From Gymnothorax reevesii (Eukaryota > Chordata > Actinopteri > Anguilliformes > Muraenidae), in NCBI GenBank assembly GCA_029721435.1, contig CM056583.1, forward strand, positions 70,860,120 through 70,924,119: a stretch of DNA of 64,000 nucleotides. Direction: 5' to 3'. Made by a program: the position numbers and the translations under genes. The notes under the pieces were generated by a model, which was not told the DNA's origin, made no database searches, and was given only the letters and a program-made list of their open reading frames with translations. Of this stretch, positions 11,991 through 24,772 are shown in pieces (position 1 is the stretch's first letter; every line of letters starts with the position of its first letter).

Positions 11991-13360
11991 TACAACCCCA
12001 ATTCCAAAAAAGTTGGGATGCTGTGTGAATTGTGAATAAGAAGAATGCAATGATTCAAAATCTCATAAACCCACATTTTATTCACAATAGAACTTAGACA
12101 ACATATCAGATGTTTAAAGTGAGGCATTTTACCATTTCATGAAAAATATTGGCTCATTTTGAATTTGATGGCCGCAACAAATCTCTAAAAAGTTAGGACG
12201 GGGCAACAAAAGGCTGGAAAAGTGGTACTACTAAAAAACAGCTGGAGGAGCATTTTGCAACTAATTAGGTTAATTGGCTACAAGTCAGTGACATGGCTGC
12301 GTATAAAAAGAGCATTTTAGAGAGGCAGAGTCTCTCTGGAGGAAAGATGACAGAGACTCACCCATTTGCAAAAAAACTGCATCTAAAATTTGTGGAAGAA
12401 TTTCTGAAAAATGTTCCTCAATGAAAAATTGTGAAGACTTTGAATTGACAGGGCATAATATTTTTAAAAGATTCAGAGAATCTGGTGAAATCTCTGAGCT
12501 CAAGGGACAAGTCTGAAGGTCAATACTGGATGCTTGTGATCTTTGGGCCCTCGGGCGGTACTGCATTAAAAACAGGCATAATTCTGCACTGGCACACACT
12601 GCATGGGCTCAGAAACACTTGTAGAAATCATTGTCTGTGAGCACAGTTTGCTGCGCAATATACAAATGCAAGCTAAAGCTGTATCATGCAAAGAAGAAGC
12701 CGTATGTGAACACGATTGAGAAATGCCGCCATCAGTGGGCCAAAGCTCATTTAAAATGGACTGAGGTAGGATGGAAAACTGTTCTGTGGTCAGATGAATC
12801 AAAATTTTAAATTCTTCTTGGAAACCACGGATGCAGTGTTGTGCAGGTAAAGAAGAGAGGGACCTTCCAGCCTGCTATCAGCGCACAGTTCAAAAGCCTG
12901 CATCTCTGATGGAATTGGGTGGCATTAGTGCCTATGGCGTGAGGAGCTTACACATCTGGAAAGGCATTATCAATGCTTACAAGTATATAGAGGTTTCACA
13001 ACAACATATGCTCCCATCCAGATGTCACTTTCAGGGAAGGCCTCGCATATTTCAGCAAAACAATACCAAGCCACATACTGCATCCATCACAACAGCATGG
13101 CTATCTAGGAGAGTCTGAGTGCTGAACTAGCCTACCTGCAGTCCAGACCATTCGCTAAAAGAAAATATTTGGCACATCATAAAATGAAAAATCCCGCAAA
13201 GAAGACCCAGGACTGTTGAGCAGCTTGAATCCTACATCTGACAAGAGTGGGACAACATTCCTCTCCCAAAACTTCAGCGATTGGTCTATTCACTTCCCAG
13301 ACATTTACAGACTGTTAAAAGAAGAGGGGTTACTAAACAATGGTAAACATGGCCCTGTCA

Positions 13361-13815
13361 TGTGGGAAAAAAATGCCACTAGATGGCAGTATTGACCTGT
13401 TTTGTATTAAGCCCAGTCTGGAGCTAGGTTTGGGCATGTCCTGGGCATGTCTGAGAGGGGAAAGTCCCAGAGGAAAAAAAGTCTATAAGGTGGGAGCGGG
13501 CTGCGAAAGAGTATATAAAGAGAAAACTTGAGAGAGTAAAGTTGTAGGAGAAATTGCAAGGAGAAGATACCTTTGACCAGACCTGTCACTCTTTTCAAGA
13601 GCTGTGAAGTTTTTGTGGATTTTTGCCTCTGGTGGAGCATTTTCCCGTCCCAGGACATCACCAAGCAACCCCATCTCAAGGTACTGTAAATAATTTTTTT
13701 CTTGTGTATATCGATCATGGTCAGTTTTAGTTTGTTGAATTAAATCTGTTTAAGTTTTGAAATTTCGTCTGTCATCCCTTGCTGTCTTATGTCATAACAA
13801 ATTGGGGGGATAACA
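13361..13815 (+). mobile_element. Solo-LTR-like insertion inside Tc1 copy 1
   Basis: The sequence interrupting the transposon starts TGTGGGAAAA and ends near CATAACA, the TG…CA form of an LTR. It is followed by AATTGGGGGG, which resembles the start of a tRNA primer-binding site. A TATATAAA box lies at about 13511-13518. Transposon sequence resumes at about 13818. The target duplication is unclear. No internal retrotransposon genes are present. Confidence 0.5.
13376..13389 (+). promoter_or_regulatory. Consensus CTCF-type motif inside the LTR-like insertion
   Basis: CCACTAGATGGCAG fits CCASYAGRKGGCRS at all 14 positions. It sits 15 bp from the LTR start. Occupancy unknown. Confidence 0.45.
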
Positions 13816-14751
13816 GCCGTATTCCAACTTTTTTGAGATGTGTGGCTGCAATCAAATTCAAAATGAGCTAATAATTTTCATTAAATGGTAAAATGTCTCA
13901 CTTTCAACATCTGATACGTTGTTTATGTTTTATTGTGAATAAAATGTCAGTTCATGAGATTTGCCAATCATTGCATTCTATTTTATTTACATTTTACACA
14001 GCATCCCAACTTTTTCGGAATAGGTTTTGTATATTATGTGATTATTCCCTTTACACAGTTTTAGATTATTGCATAGAATTCATGCAAATGTTTTGTTGTT
14101 ATTTCATAACCTACTACTGTCCCACAGGACAAAACTGGCACCACTTAATGTGCAGAATTATGTCTCATAAAATTTGAAGTCATAAATCTGAGTCCTTTTT
14201 TGAACTTGAAGCAACTCTTTCAACTCTTGCCTCTGAAATCCTCAGCAGTAATCATTAGTGTTTTCCCTCTGTTTTGGGAGATCTGAATCCTGAAAAATGC
14301 CAGGGCTGTCCATTATACCTCCAAATAAGAGTAGGATGTTCCTGCAGTCATTGTATTGCTGTTATGACCATTTTGGTTATGAATTTACTCTCATTTGACA
14401 GTAACATTGTGTCCATATTCTGGATCTTTTGACTGAACTGCACTTCACCCCATGAACTGAACTTTTCACGTACGGTCATTTCTGAGAATAAATTAATTTA
14501 AATTAGTGACAATGGCCTCTACAAATTGCTTGTTCCCTGCAGGCAAATACCAGTATTGTATTTACAGTGGTATAATTCCCAAAATTTTAACGGTTGAAAT
14601 AAATCGATTTTGCCATTTATGGGAAAAGTAAAAATGACTATTTCAAGCTGTTATTGCTTTATAACCCTAAAGAAGACTCATGTATTTTGATAATATTTTG
14701 ATGGTTAATAAATTATTTTCTTACTGCTTTGTAACCTCAATTCTAAAAAGA

Positions 14752-15295
14752 CTACTGCTGTTGTATTCAATGCAACCCTAGCTGAATGAACACGTGGAAT
14801 TATGTATGTATCTAACAGTTTTCCAATAGGGCTGTCAGCTGTATATCAGCCTGACTTCTGCACAAGACAACTGATGGTCCCAACTCCATTGATAAGGCAA
14901 GAAATTCCACTAATTAACCCTGACAAGGCACACCTGTGAAATGATTACCATTTCAGGTGACTACCTCTTGAAGCTCATCAAGAGAATGCCAAGAGTGTAC
15001 AAAACAGTAATCAGAGCAAAGGGTGGCTACATTGAAGAAATTAGAATATAAGACATGTTTTAAGTCACAGGTATTTCAAACGTTTTTGTTAAGTACATAA
15101 TTCCATATGGGTTCATTCATAGTTTTGATGCCTTCAGTGAGAATCTGCAATGTAAACAGTCATGAAAATAAAGGAAATGCATTGAATGAGAAGGTGTGTC
15201 CAAACTTTTGGCCTGTATTGTATATCCCTAAAAATCCCACCAGGAGTAAGGTGGGATTAGGTCAGCTAGGGTTGCATTGACTACAACAGCAGTAG
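14752..15295. repeat. 34-bp inverted repeat bracketing a Tc1 fragment
   Basis: CTACTGCTGTTGTATTCAAT… at 14752-14785 is repeated inverted at 15261-15294 with one mismatch. Between the arms lie a Tc1-like fragment (about 14787-15235) and a short hairpin, ATCCCACC…GGTGGGAT, at about 15233-15256. Confidence 0.7.
14787..15235 (-). mobile_element. Tc1-like fragment (GTCCAAACTTTTGGCCTGT family D)
   Basis: The right end GGTGTGTCCAAACTTTTGGCC is the known terminus of a fish Tc1 family. The body (CTGATGGTCCCAACTCC, AAGAGAATGCCAAGAGTGT, AATAAAGGAAATGCATTGAA) is its non-coding flank. It is truncated at the left, inside the element, so no transposase remains. Confidence 0.75.
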
Positions 15296-18200
15296 TAACA
15301 AAGGTTTCTCTCATTTAATCATGTACAAAACTAACTAGATGAGACATTTTGAATGATGGAAAGCTATTGGTATAACCTTTGTCTGCTGAGCTGAATCCTG
15401 GCCCCTTTTCAGATACAGAGGTGGGTTTGTAAAAGTAATGCAAAAGTCCCCTCATGTTTTAGAACCACCCATAAGTTCAGCCTGCTGATTTCACTAAGCA
15501 GTTCCTCCACCTGGCTGGAGAGTTGCTCGCATTGGTTAATCTAGGTGGTTGGAACAATGTACTGTGGAGGACATTTACTCTCTGAACTTGGATTACCCAC
15601 CATTGTTTGAATAGAAAACACACTACAATCTTTGTATCAGTGAAAATAGAAGCACATTGTATGCTGTTGCAATATTATGTGCATCTCAATACACCAATAC
15701 TGCCTCAAAATACTTGCATCATTTATGCAGCTTATAGTTATATTTTGACTCATGAAACATTCTCATGACAGATTATTTGATTTTTGGAGGACTGTATGAC
15801 TATGTTCATAAATGGTAATCTGTAGGTGTACATATTAGCAAGGCGGCAAGTCAGGGATCACTGTGTTCCTATGTATATACAGCCTCTGTAAATATCCAAT
15901 CTAGTCACTGTGGGAAGGGGTACTCAATGTCGCTGGCTCTGAACTGCGGAAAATACGTTTGCATCCTTCAACTGCAAGGCATCTTAGTTTCTCCTCTGTC
16001 TCAGTACGGGACTATACTTTTTTTGTGAAAAACCAAAGTGCACTCTCTCTTGGAAAATCAGAACAAAGTCACTGTCACCTATTTTTAAAGTGGGGGAAAA
16101 ATGCAAAATGCTTTTCTGTTTTCTGAATTTCATTTTTTAAATTTATTTTCTTTTTATTTTATTTCGCACTCTGCTTATGGCCTCGGATTATCAAGTATTG
16201 TGCCTTGTACTGTAGAGCTGCTGTAATATGTGAATGGGGTGTTTATGGTTTTAATACAATGATGTGTTCATGGGCTCATCCTTGTGATTATCAGGGACCA
16301 GTGCTATATTGTGAATAACACGATGGGCATTTTGGGAGAACAAAGAGCTGAGGCAGACAGTTGATTGATGTATTTGATATACAACCCTGGTCTGACAAGT
16401 CCATCTTTGATCCATTTCAAATCTCAGAGGTGCTGTATATTTATGGCCAGAAGGTGGCAGTATTATGTTTCTTGTTGTATCAATGTCTCATATGTCAATA
16501 ATAAAAAAAATGTAATTATAACTCTGAAAGCAATTTTTTTTATCAGTTATTAAGTAAATTATATGTTTGTTTATGTGTTTTCAAATAAACACACTGGTCA
16601 TAACATGTTCCAAGTAAGACTGTACCAAACATTCCTACTTTATGAAAAGTCTTGAGCTGTAAGTGGTGGAACTGGAACTTATACGAGTACCTGACAGTAG
16701 ACTCCGTCAATAGAGGCTCCACAAATGCAATTTTCCATAGAGAATCTGAGCCTTTTAAGCTTAATTTGTGCCGCTGTACTGTAACAAGCCGTGTGCACCA
16801 GATGTCTGGGGTGTCTGCAGCCGAGTCAGAAAGAATGATCTCAGCCCTGAATCTGGTCAAAACCAGTTGAGACCGAGTCCCCACCCTTCCTCTACCCTTC
16901 CATGTAAATTCTGCCCGCTCGCTTTGATACTTTCCCATTGCCAAGACAACTGCGTTCACGCAGAGGCTCGTAAGATGTCACATCCGAGGCCTCCCAGCCA
17001 CCCACTCTCCCCACATACCATTCAATCCTGAACACACAGGAAGTCTGTGTGCCGCGCCGAGGGGGAGGGGGAAGGGTCCAATTGCTGAGACAAATAATGA
17101 GAGTCATGTGTAACGCATTGGAAGAGTGACTGTCTTCTCCGTAATGAAGGAGTACTAGCAAGCTCCTCATTTTGGTTACAAAATAAATACAAAACCCTCA
17201 CTTGTGTATTAATTTCAGAATATAATGAATTTAAGTGCACAAATATTTTCTTCATTTGTTTACTTGTATTTTTGCATACCTAAATTTCCTCCTATCTCTC
17301 CTGTGAGTGTTCTGTTGAAAAGGTCTTCCCTGGACTGTGAAGATGCATTTTTGTTTTCTGAACTCTGTTCCCTTACTTTTAATTGGGGGCCGTTAGGAAG
17401 TTTTATAGTTGTGAGGCCACTCATGAAGAAGACTTAAGTGTCAACAGTGTAATGCTCAGTAGAACCACAGGGATGGCACAATGGCCATATTCATGACCAA
17501 CATTCACTGCATTTTCGACTGGGATACATACAATGCAGTTCTTTACTATTATGCTCGCGACGCCTGCATTTAAAATAAAGTCTATAATTTTTGTAAGTAG
17601 ATGGCTAAAAAAGACTTGGGGAGGGACTTTTACTTTCACAAATGAGTCACTTTAGGTGATGTCTGAATTCATAAACTATTCTGTAAACAGATAATGTGAT
17701 ATACTGTATGTGTCCCGGTTATATGTTCTCTTTCACCTAATCGCAGCTAGACAATTTCAAAAAAGAAGAAATCATCTGTTTGGAATCTTGGGATGGGTGG
17801 CTGTTCAATTGTTTAGATTGTCTGCATAGTTGCATGGCATGTTTAGTGAAGCAATCTCCGATCAAAGTACTTTTCCACAAAGTGCTTTTGAGATAAGAAT
17901 GTGTGCTGTTAACTGTGATGTGAGCGAATTGGTTTCAAAGTGGCACTTCAGCAACAGAGGAAAACTCAACCTGAATTTGGTTTTAAAGCATGTCATTATC
18001 ATTTCACATTTAAAAAAATCCCTTTTGAGTAATTCCAGGCATTCATAATTCTCTGTGTGATGAAATACTTCATGATGCAGCTGTGAAATTTGCTTTAAAT
18101 TCATTTCCTCATTTTCCCTCTGGCTCTGTTCTTAGAACTTAACTGCAGCTTGATACAGCTTTAGCTGTGCACCTTTAAATCCCCTTCTGAAATGTGAATT

Positions 18201-20089
18201 ACTAAAATAAAATCTCATTGTCCTTTGCTCAAACTGAAGTGGGGCTCCATTAAGTTCCTTTCCATCCATTATCTGTTCAAGGCTCTGACACTTTTTATTG
18301 CACCTAATGCTGTGAATAATGAATAGCAAAATCAAATGTGTCACAGAAAATATCATGAGTGAAAAGTGCTCGTAAAAAGTTTGAACTGTACATTTGAGAT
18401 CACTGTCTAGCTGAGGGAAGATGAGTTTGGGGGCGTCTGCTTGACCTTGTGCAAAGAAGGCTCTTTAGTACGTCTGTACCCCATCATAATACAATATGAT
18501 GCTGTTATAAACAATTGAATTATCTTCTTTTTTCACTTTAATAATTTTATTTACAGATGAGAATCACCACTCTTGGGTAAATTCAAAGTTTGTGAAACAA
18601 ACAAATGGACAAAAAAAAAGATTAATTCAAACAAACAAAACACTAAGCTCCCTTCCCCCCCGCCAGCTCTGCCAACCCCTGGCAGACACATTGGCCGACA
18701 GGTAGACAAACAGATTGTCTGCCTGCCTATCTTGATGGGTCTATGATTTATCTAAACAAGTATTGATGGACATCATGAGGGCATTGTTATGTATTTATAG
18801 GGAAAAATAAATGAGGGAAAAGACCAATGAATAAATAATTGGGGGGTGGGGGGGGGTTGAGGTTTTAGCTCACTGGCACATTCAGAGGTTTCAGAAAGGG
18901 AGCCGAGGTATCATGATTTTCAGCCATTTGATTTTTTAGATGCAGTGATCTGTACTGTTGTGAGGTGTTCCTCCAACTATTCAAATCATTGTGACATTAT
19001 TATTTTATGTCTGTATTTCCAGTTGAGCATGGTGTTTTTTACAATGATCAGGGTGATGAATATGGTGTTTTAGTATTTGTGGTGACAATGGCTTGAAGGA
19101 CATCAAAATGTGGAGGGCACTGCACCAATTTGGGGTGGTTACATTAAATTTGGCTATCAGCAGTAATTTACAGAAACAATGAATAATTCCATTAATAAAT
19201 GGGGCTGTGGCCCAGGAGTTGGGAGATTATTATGTCACTCCAGTTTTGGGTTGGAGTGCTGAGCCACACTGAGTGGCTATAGTTGTCTATGCTGTTTGGG
19301 AGTACATGAAGAACATATGTCAGTGTCTCTGAAATCCATTAAGTGCATTCTATGCTGAGTGCTTATATTGAATGAGTTTTAATCTGGGGTTGCTGGTCAT
19401 TGAGAAGTTGTTTTTGCGAATTTGTTTCCAGAGGGCTACATTAACACTAATCAGTAGTTCTTTCTCTCATTCTCAGGAGGGGATGGATATGATGGAGTCT
19501 GCTGTTGGCGAGATGAGTGTGTGTAATTTTGACTGTGGTTTCTTGAATGTAGATAGTCTTGATAACTGGTCATTTTTGAGAAAAAGTGAATTATCAATGA
19601 AGAGAAGGTAGCCATGCATACTCAAGCCACAATACTCCCACCATGTTTCTCAAATAAAAATATGATGCTTCAGCTCTCTGGTAGTTCCTCTTGGTCTTCA
19701 CAATATGCTTTTACCAGCACTCTGATGCAGGAGAATTTGTCCACAGGACTTTTTACTTCTCTAATCCGGTGGATCATTTAGGCACTGCACCTGAGTCATG
19801 CTGGTTTTGCAATCTGTTTTTGTTCTCCGCTGACAGCAGTTTCTCACTCATCTAGGCTGCTCCCTGACGAGCGTTTCTGACCTGTCAGATGGGCAATTAG
19901 GGTGTATTTTCTTCATTATGTTGAGAATTACCAGTCAGTCATAAATTGTCATTGTCCCTCCAGACTCTCTTAATGGTGTTCCATATGTGAACTGTTAGAT
20001 GAGGTATATAAAATTGTGGAGTACACAATCAAATGAGGAAAAAAATGTTTGCGTATATTCACTCTCTATGAAGTTCAAACTTCAACCTC
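15296..20089. other. Intergenic, largely unique sequence
   Basis: No gene or transposon recognised. Points noted: a near-consensus CTCF motif at 16446; a moderately GC- and CpG-richer stretch at about 16680-17090; a GGGGGGTGGGGGGGG run near 18840. The 138-codon minus-strand open stretch at 16543-16959 has no family resemblance. Confidence 0.5.
16446..16459 (+). promoter_or_regulatory. Near-consensus CTCF-type motif
   Basis: CCAGAAGGTGGCAG fits CCASYAGRKGGCRS at 13 of 14 positions (A at position 5). Weak evidence on its own. Confidence 0.25.
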
Positions 20090-21070
20090 GACTCAGAAAA
20101 AGTTGGGATAGCATGGAAAATGCTCATAAAAACAGAAATTAGTGATTTCTAAATTTAGTGTGACTTGCCGAGTACAAAGACAAGATTTTTTTTTCCAGTT
20201 GACTTCCTTTTATTTGTAAATATACATCCATTACTCCCATTCAGGGCTGCAACGCATTCCAAAAAAAGTTGGGACGGGGACCATGGAATCTTGGTGAGTC
20301 AATTGCAATATGTATCGAACAAAATGGTCACAACACGTTAGGCCTTATATTAAACATTATGACAATATCACTTTACGTTGGTAGTCCAGAAGTGCCCTTG
20401 ACTGCTCTGAAGTCAACCAACACAGAGTGGAATCGGTGTGATCAGACGAATCAGTAATTCAAGTATTTTTTTGTGGAAAAAAAGATGCTATATGCCCCAG
20501 ACCAAAGAAGAAAAGGACTATCCAGACATATATTGGTAACAAGCCTTACTCTTTCAGGTTACAGGGTTGTGTCTGCGCCCTTGTCAAGGGTAATTTCCAC
20601 TTCTGTGAAGGCATCATTAATGCTGATAAGTACACTGAGGTTTGGAGCAACACATATGCTGCCTTCAAGACAACATGTTTGCCAGGGACAACCATGCATA
20701 TTTCAACAAGACTGTGCAAAACCACATTCTGCACACATTACAAAGGCATGGCTGCTTAAGAATAGGGTGCAGGTGTGAGACTTGCCTGCCTGCCATCCTG
20801 CCTTGTCCCCAATAGAGAATGTGTGCTGCATTTTGAAATGCAAAATGGGACAAAGAAGAACTTGCACTGTTGTGAAACGTAGGACTTGTTTACCAGTAGA
20901 ATGGGGCAGAATTACACCTGACACGCTTAATCGCTTGGTGTCTTCAGTCCCTAAGCATTTATTAAGTGTTGTGAAAAGGAATGTCATCACTACAAAGTGG
21001 CAAATTCTTCATTGTCTCCTCACTTTTTTGGAACATGTTTCAAGAATCAAAATTGAAATGTTTATTTTGA
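20090..21070 (+). mobile_element. Tc1-like transposon relic (family A)
   Basis: The copy contains AAAAAAAGTTGGGACGGGGA (20258-20279), ACATATGCTGCCTTCAAGAC (20649-20668), TATTTCAACAAGACTGTGCA (20698-20717) and the region that would encode the last catalytic block, ending with CCAATAGAGAATGTGTG. The 101-codon open stretch at 20473-20778 keeps a FQQD-AKPHSAHITKAWL block. Stops and frameshifts elsewhere make it inactive. It is a clearer member of the family at 1645 and 4785. Confidence 0.8.
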
Positions 21071-21673
21071 AAAGTTTTATAAAATTCATGTGTTAAAAAC
21101 AAATAATGAGCATTGTTTTCAACATATAACACAGCAAAGATAATTTACAACTCTCCTGTGATCTGGAAAAACCTATTGAATTTATGAGTGACAAGTATTC
21201 TTGAACCTGAACAAAAACCTTCAGATTCTGACCTTTTCTCAAGCGAACAAAATAAAACTTGATTTTGACAGTTCAAATAACACTAACAGCTAGTGTTTTA
21301 AGATTTTCACCACTCTTAAGCACTGCAGATGAGGTTCAAACTCAGTTTCTCCCATAAGTGGCATATGTACTAGGTTTTTCCAGATCACAGGAAAAATGAC
21401 TGCTGGAAAATTTCCACTTAAGTTTGAAACACTGAGACAACCATGAATGCCAACCAGATAGTTTTGGCCTCTTATCACAAGAACAATGAAGGTATGCCAC
21501 CCATCAGCATAGTGTATAATTATGCAATAGCGACAAGAGCTGAAAGTTCTCTGATCAATTTCATGCAAAGAGACACCATTCACTAAGGTTGTTGGCTGCA
21601 CTTGTAAGGTGGGTGGGTCCGCAGAAATACGGTCCAATTAACTTGTCTGGCCTGCGTCAAAGCCCCTGAATCA
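21071..21673. other. Short intergenic stretch
   Basis: No recognised element. A 115-codon minus-strand open stretch (21290-21637) resembles nothing I know. It may be remnant sequence between two transposon insertions. Confidence 0.4.
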
Positions 21674-23248
21674 TACAACCCCAATTCCGAAACAGTTGGG
21701 ACATAGTGTAAATTGTGAATAAATTCAAAATGCGATGACTTTCAGATCACATGAGCCAATATGTTATTTAAAATAGAAGATAGATAACATTTCAAAAGTT
21801 GAAACTGAGACATTTTACTTTTTTATCCAGAAAATGAGCTTATTTCAAATTTTATGGTTGCAACAGTTCTCAAAAAAGTTAGGGACACAGGCAAAAAAGG
21901 GCTAAAAAAACAATTAATATATAAGAAAATCAGCTGAAAGAACATTCAGCAAGTAAATAAATTAACTGGCATCAGCTGTGTAACATGATTGGCTATAAAA
22001 GGGATGTCTTAGAAAGGCTGAGTCTCAAAAATAAAACTGGCTGGAGGCTCTCCAGCCTGTGAAAGCTTGCGTAAAAAAATTGTGAAATACTTTAAAAACA
22101 GTGTTCCTCAACCTCAAACTGTAATGGCTTTGAAGGTCTCATCATCGACATTGCATAACATCATCAAAAGATTCAGAGATACTGTAAAAATCTTTGTGTG
22201 TAAGGGACAAGGCCAAATACCGTTACTGGATGCCTGTGATCTTCGGGCCCTCAGACGCCACTTCTTCACTCACCGGCACGGTTCTGTCATTGACATTATT
22301 AAATGGGCCCAGGAATACTTCAAGAAACCACTGTCTGTAAACCCAGTCTGCCGTGCCATCCACAGATGTCACCTAAAACTCTGTCATGCAAAAAGGAAGC
22401 CACTGTTGAGCATGATCCAGAAGCGCCACCGTGTTCTGTGAGCCAAGGCTTATATGAAATGGACTGTAGCAAAGTGTCTTGTGGTCAGACGAGTCCAAAT
22501 TTGACATTCTTGCTCAAAATCATGGGCGCCTTGTCCTCCAAGCTAAAGAGGAGAAAGACCACCCCTCCTTTTATCAGCGTTCCGTTCAAAAGCCAGCATC
22601 TGTGATGGTATGGGGATGCATTAGTGCATATAGTGTGGGACACTTGCATCTTTTAAAAAGCATCATGAATGCTGAAAGGTATATAAAGATTTTAGAGCAA
22701 CATATGCTCCCCTCCAGATCACTTCTATTCCGGGGAAGGCCTTGTGTATTTCAGCAGGACAATGCAAAACCACATACTTCAGCATGACTTCATAGTAGAA
22801 GAGTTTGTGTGCAGAACTGGCCTGCCTGCAGTCCTGATCTTTCACTGATTGAGAACATTTGGCGCATAATGAAACAAAAAGTCTATCAATGGGGACCCAA
22901 AACTCTCCAGCAGCTGGAAGCCTGTATTAATCAAGAGTGGGATCAAATTCCAGTGGCTAAACTTGTCTCCTCAATGCCCAGACACCTCCACTCTGTGTTC
23001 AAAAGAAGAGGGACCATGGAAAACAGGCCCCTGTCCCAACTTTTTTGAGACCTGTAGCAGCCATCAAATTTGAAATGTCCATTTTGTGGATAAAATTGTA
23101 AAATTTCTCAGTTTCAACATTTGCTATGTTATCTCTGTTCTACTGTGAATAAAATACTGGCTGGTGTGATTTGAAAGTCATTGCGTTTTTATTTTATTCA
23201 CAATTTAGACCCAACTATTGTCCCAACTATTTCAGAATTGGGGTTGTA
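21674..23248 (+). mobile_element. Tc1-like transposon (family C), copy 2, full-length but inactive
   Basis: It runs 1,575 bp from TACAACCCCAATTCC to GGAATTGGGGTTGTA-type ends (…CAGAATTGGGGTTGTA), with long terminal inverted repeats including GTTGGGAC. The transposase is in three pieces: 22067-22441 (helix-turn-helix and AT-hook-like region), 22479-22787 (DESKFDIL and [10 protein letters not shown], the first two catalytic Asp) and 22809-23048 (LSLIENIWRIMK, the catalytic Glu, and an intact C-terminal tail to its stop). Single stops and frameshifts separate them. Confidence 0.9.
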
Positions 23249-23648
23249 TAAAAGCCCCTTTACTGGAGAGGTTTGGGGTTCAAATTGAACCCGCAGATCC
23301 CAGGGAGCATACAATTTTTCTGACATTTGCTAGTTTTTTTTTTTTTTGGATATTGATATCTTTTCCACAAAGATCAGAATTGTGCCTTTTTCACTTACAC
23401 TGCTATCAATTTCATTTTGATTTAATGGGTCATTGCAAATTTTTTTGATTTGCAATTGCAATTTGAAATGGATTGAATGATTATATGCTCATTTTCATAT
23501 TTCATCTCTTGGTTCTTGTCCGAGTACTTCATGCATTCAATGCATCAGGTATTTCTGGCTGCTTTGTAATCATACACAGTGGAACAGGAGCCAATTGAAG
23601 CTCAAGTATGTGGTTTGGATAGAGATTGTAACTTGATCTTGTATGACG

Positions 23649-24560
23649 TACAGTTAGGTCCATAATCATTGGTACCTTTGATTAAAAAATTAACAGAAAG
23701 GCTGTGTGTAATTAACAATACAGTTTATAATCCATATACGTATGTATTAAGTTCAAAAATGAAGAACTTCATTCTATTAATTTAAGAAATGTATGTTTAC
23801 TTTTAAACGTTTTTCATTATGTTTTTTAATTTTTTTTTTTTTTTTATGAAAACCATTGGGGTCAAAATTATGGGCATCATTGGTTTACAACGGCTGGCCA
23901 GTCTAAATCAAGCTGACAGGAAAGGTAACAGTAATTCAAGTAACCTCATGTAACAGCAGTGCTATGCAGAAAAGCATCTCTTAATGCCCAGCACCTCAAA
24001 ACTTGAAGTGGATGGGCTACAGCAACAGAAGGCCTCACCGAGTTCCAGTCTGCTGAGAATAGGAAACAGGCTGCAGTGGGCAAAGATTCCCAAAACTGGA
24101 CAGAGATGACTGGAAAAATGTTGCCTGGTCTGGTGAATCTCAATTTCTGCCATGACATGCAGATGGTAAGGTCAGAGTTTAATGTAAACAACATGAATCC
24201 AGGAGTCTATCCTGTCTTATGTCAACGCTTCAGGCTTATTTTATTGGAACCTTTTTTTTTGGAACATATTATGCTCTCTAATGCCAGCTGGACATCATTT
24301 AAATGCTCAACCTACCTGTGTATTGCTGCTGACCATGCATGAACCTTTGTGGCCATGTTCTATCCATTTTACTAATGGCAACTTCAGGGAGGATAATTTG
24401 TCATGTCCCAAAACATGTCATCTCATACTTCCATGAACATAATAATGAGTTCAGTGTAATCCAATGGCCACCACAGTCCCCAGAGCTGAATCCAACTGAT
24501 CACCTTTGGGATGTGGTGCATTTGCATGAGGATTTGCAAATCCTCTAAATTTGCATGATT
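23649..24560 (+). mobile_element. Tc1-like transposon relic (family E)
   Basis: It opens with ACAGTTAGGTCCATAAT, a fish Tc1 terminus. 23950-24200 keeps GCAGAAAAGCATCTC, ATGGGCTACAGCAACAGAAG and GTTGCCTGGTCTGGTGAATC, the region of the first catalytic Asp. 24440-24540 encodes FSVIQWPPQSPELNPTDHLW, the final catalytic block with Thr-Asp where Ile-Glu is usual. The opening and the body may come from two different subfamilies. Confidence 0.75.
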
Positions 24561-24772
24561 CAAAAATGAACGAGACTCTTAGGAATGTTTCTAGCGTGTT
24601 GCTTTATTGATATCCCAAAGAATTTTGATTTGTTTGCAGCAAAGAAAGTTCTTCTCTGTATTTGAAAGGTGTGGCAATTGTGAGTATTTTGCCTGTATGT
24701 TTAAATTCAACATTTGGATTCTATGATTTTTTCAAATACTCATTTTTGTAATTTTTAATAAGGGTGCTAAAG

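Larger units (their letters stand above)
11991..14031 (+). mobile_element. Tc1-like transposon (TACAACCCCAATTCC family C), copy 1, degraded and interrupted
   Basis: The left terminus TACAACCCCAATTCCAAAAA and right terminus (…TTCGGAATAGGTTTTGTA) form imperfect terminal inverted repeats that also share GTTGGGATGCTGTGT/ACACAGCATCCCAAC. The transposase is decayed: 12690-13110 keeps equivalents of the catalytic DESKF, GRP-FQQ-N and KPHTAS segments in broken frames. A roughly 450-bp LTR-like insertion (13361-13815) interrupts the 3' end, which explains a length of 2.04 kb against about 1.58 kb for copies 2 and 3. Confidence 0.85.

Noticed and set aside
16543..16959. 138-codon minus-strand open stretch
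   Set aside because: No recognised domain, no splice context; the region is merely somewhat GC-richer.
19200..19280. tRNA-like or SINE head (GGGGCTGTGGCCCAGGAGTT)
   Set aside because: Starts like a fish SINE, but no credible B box or tail follows.
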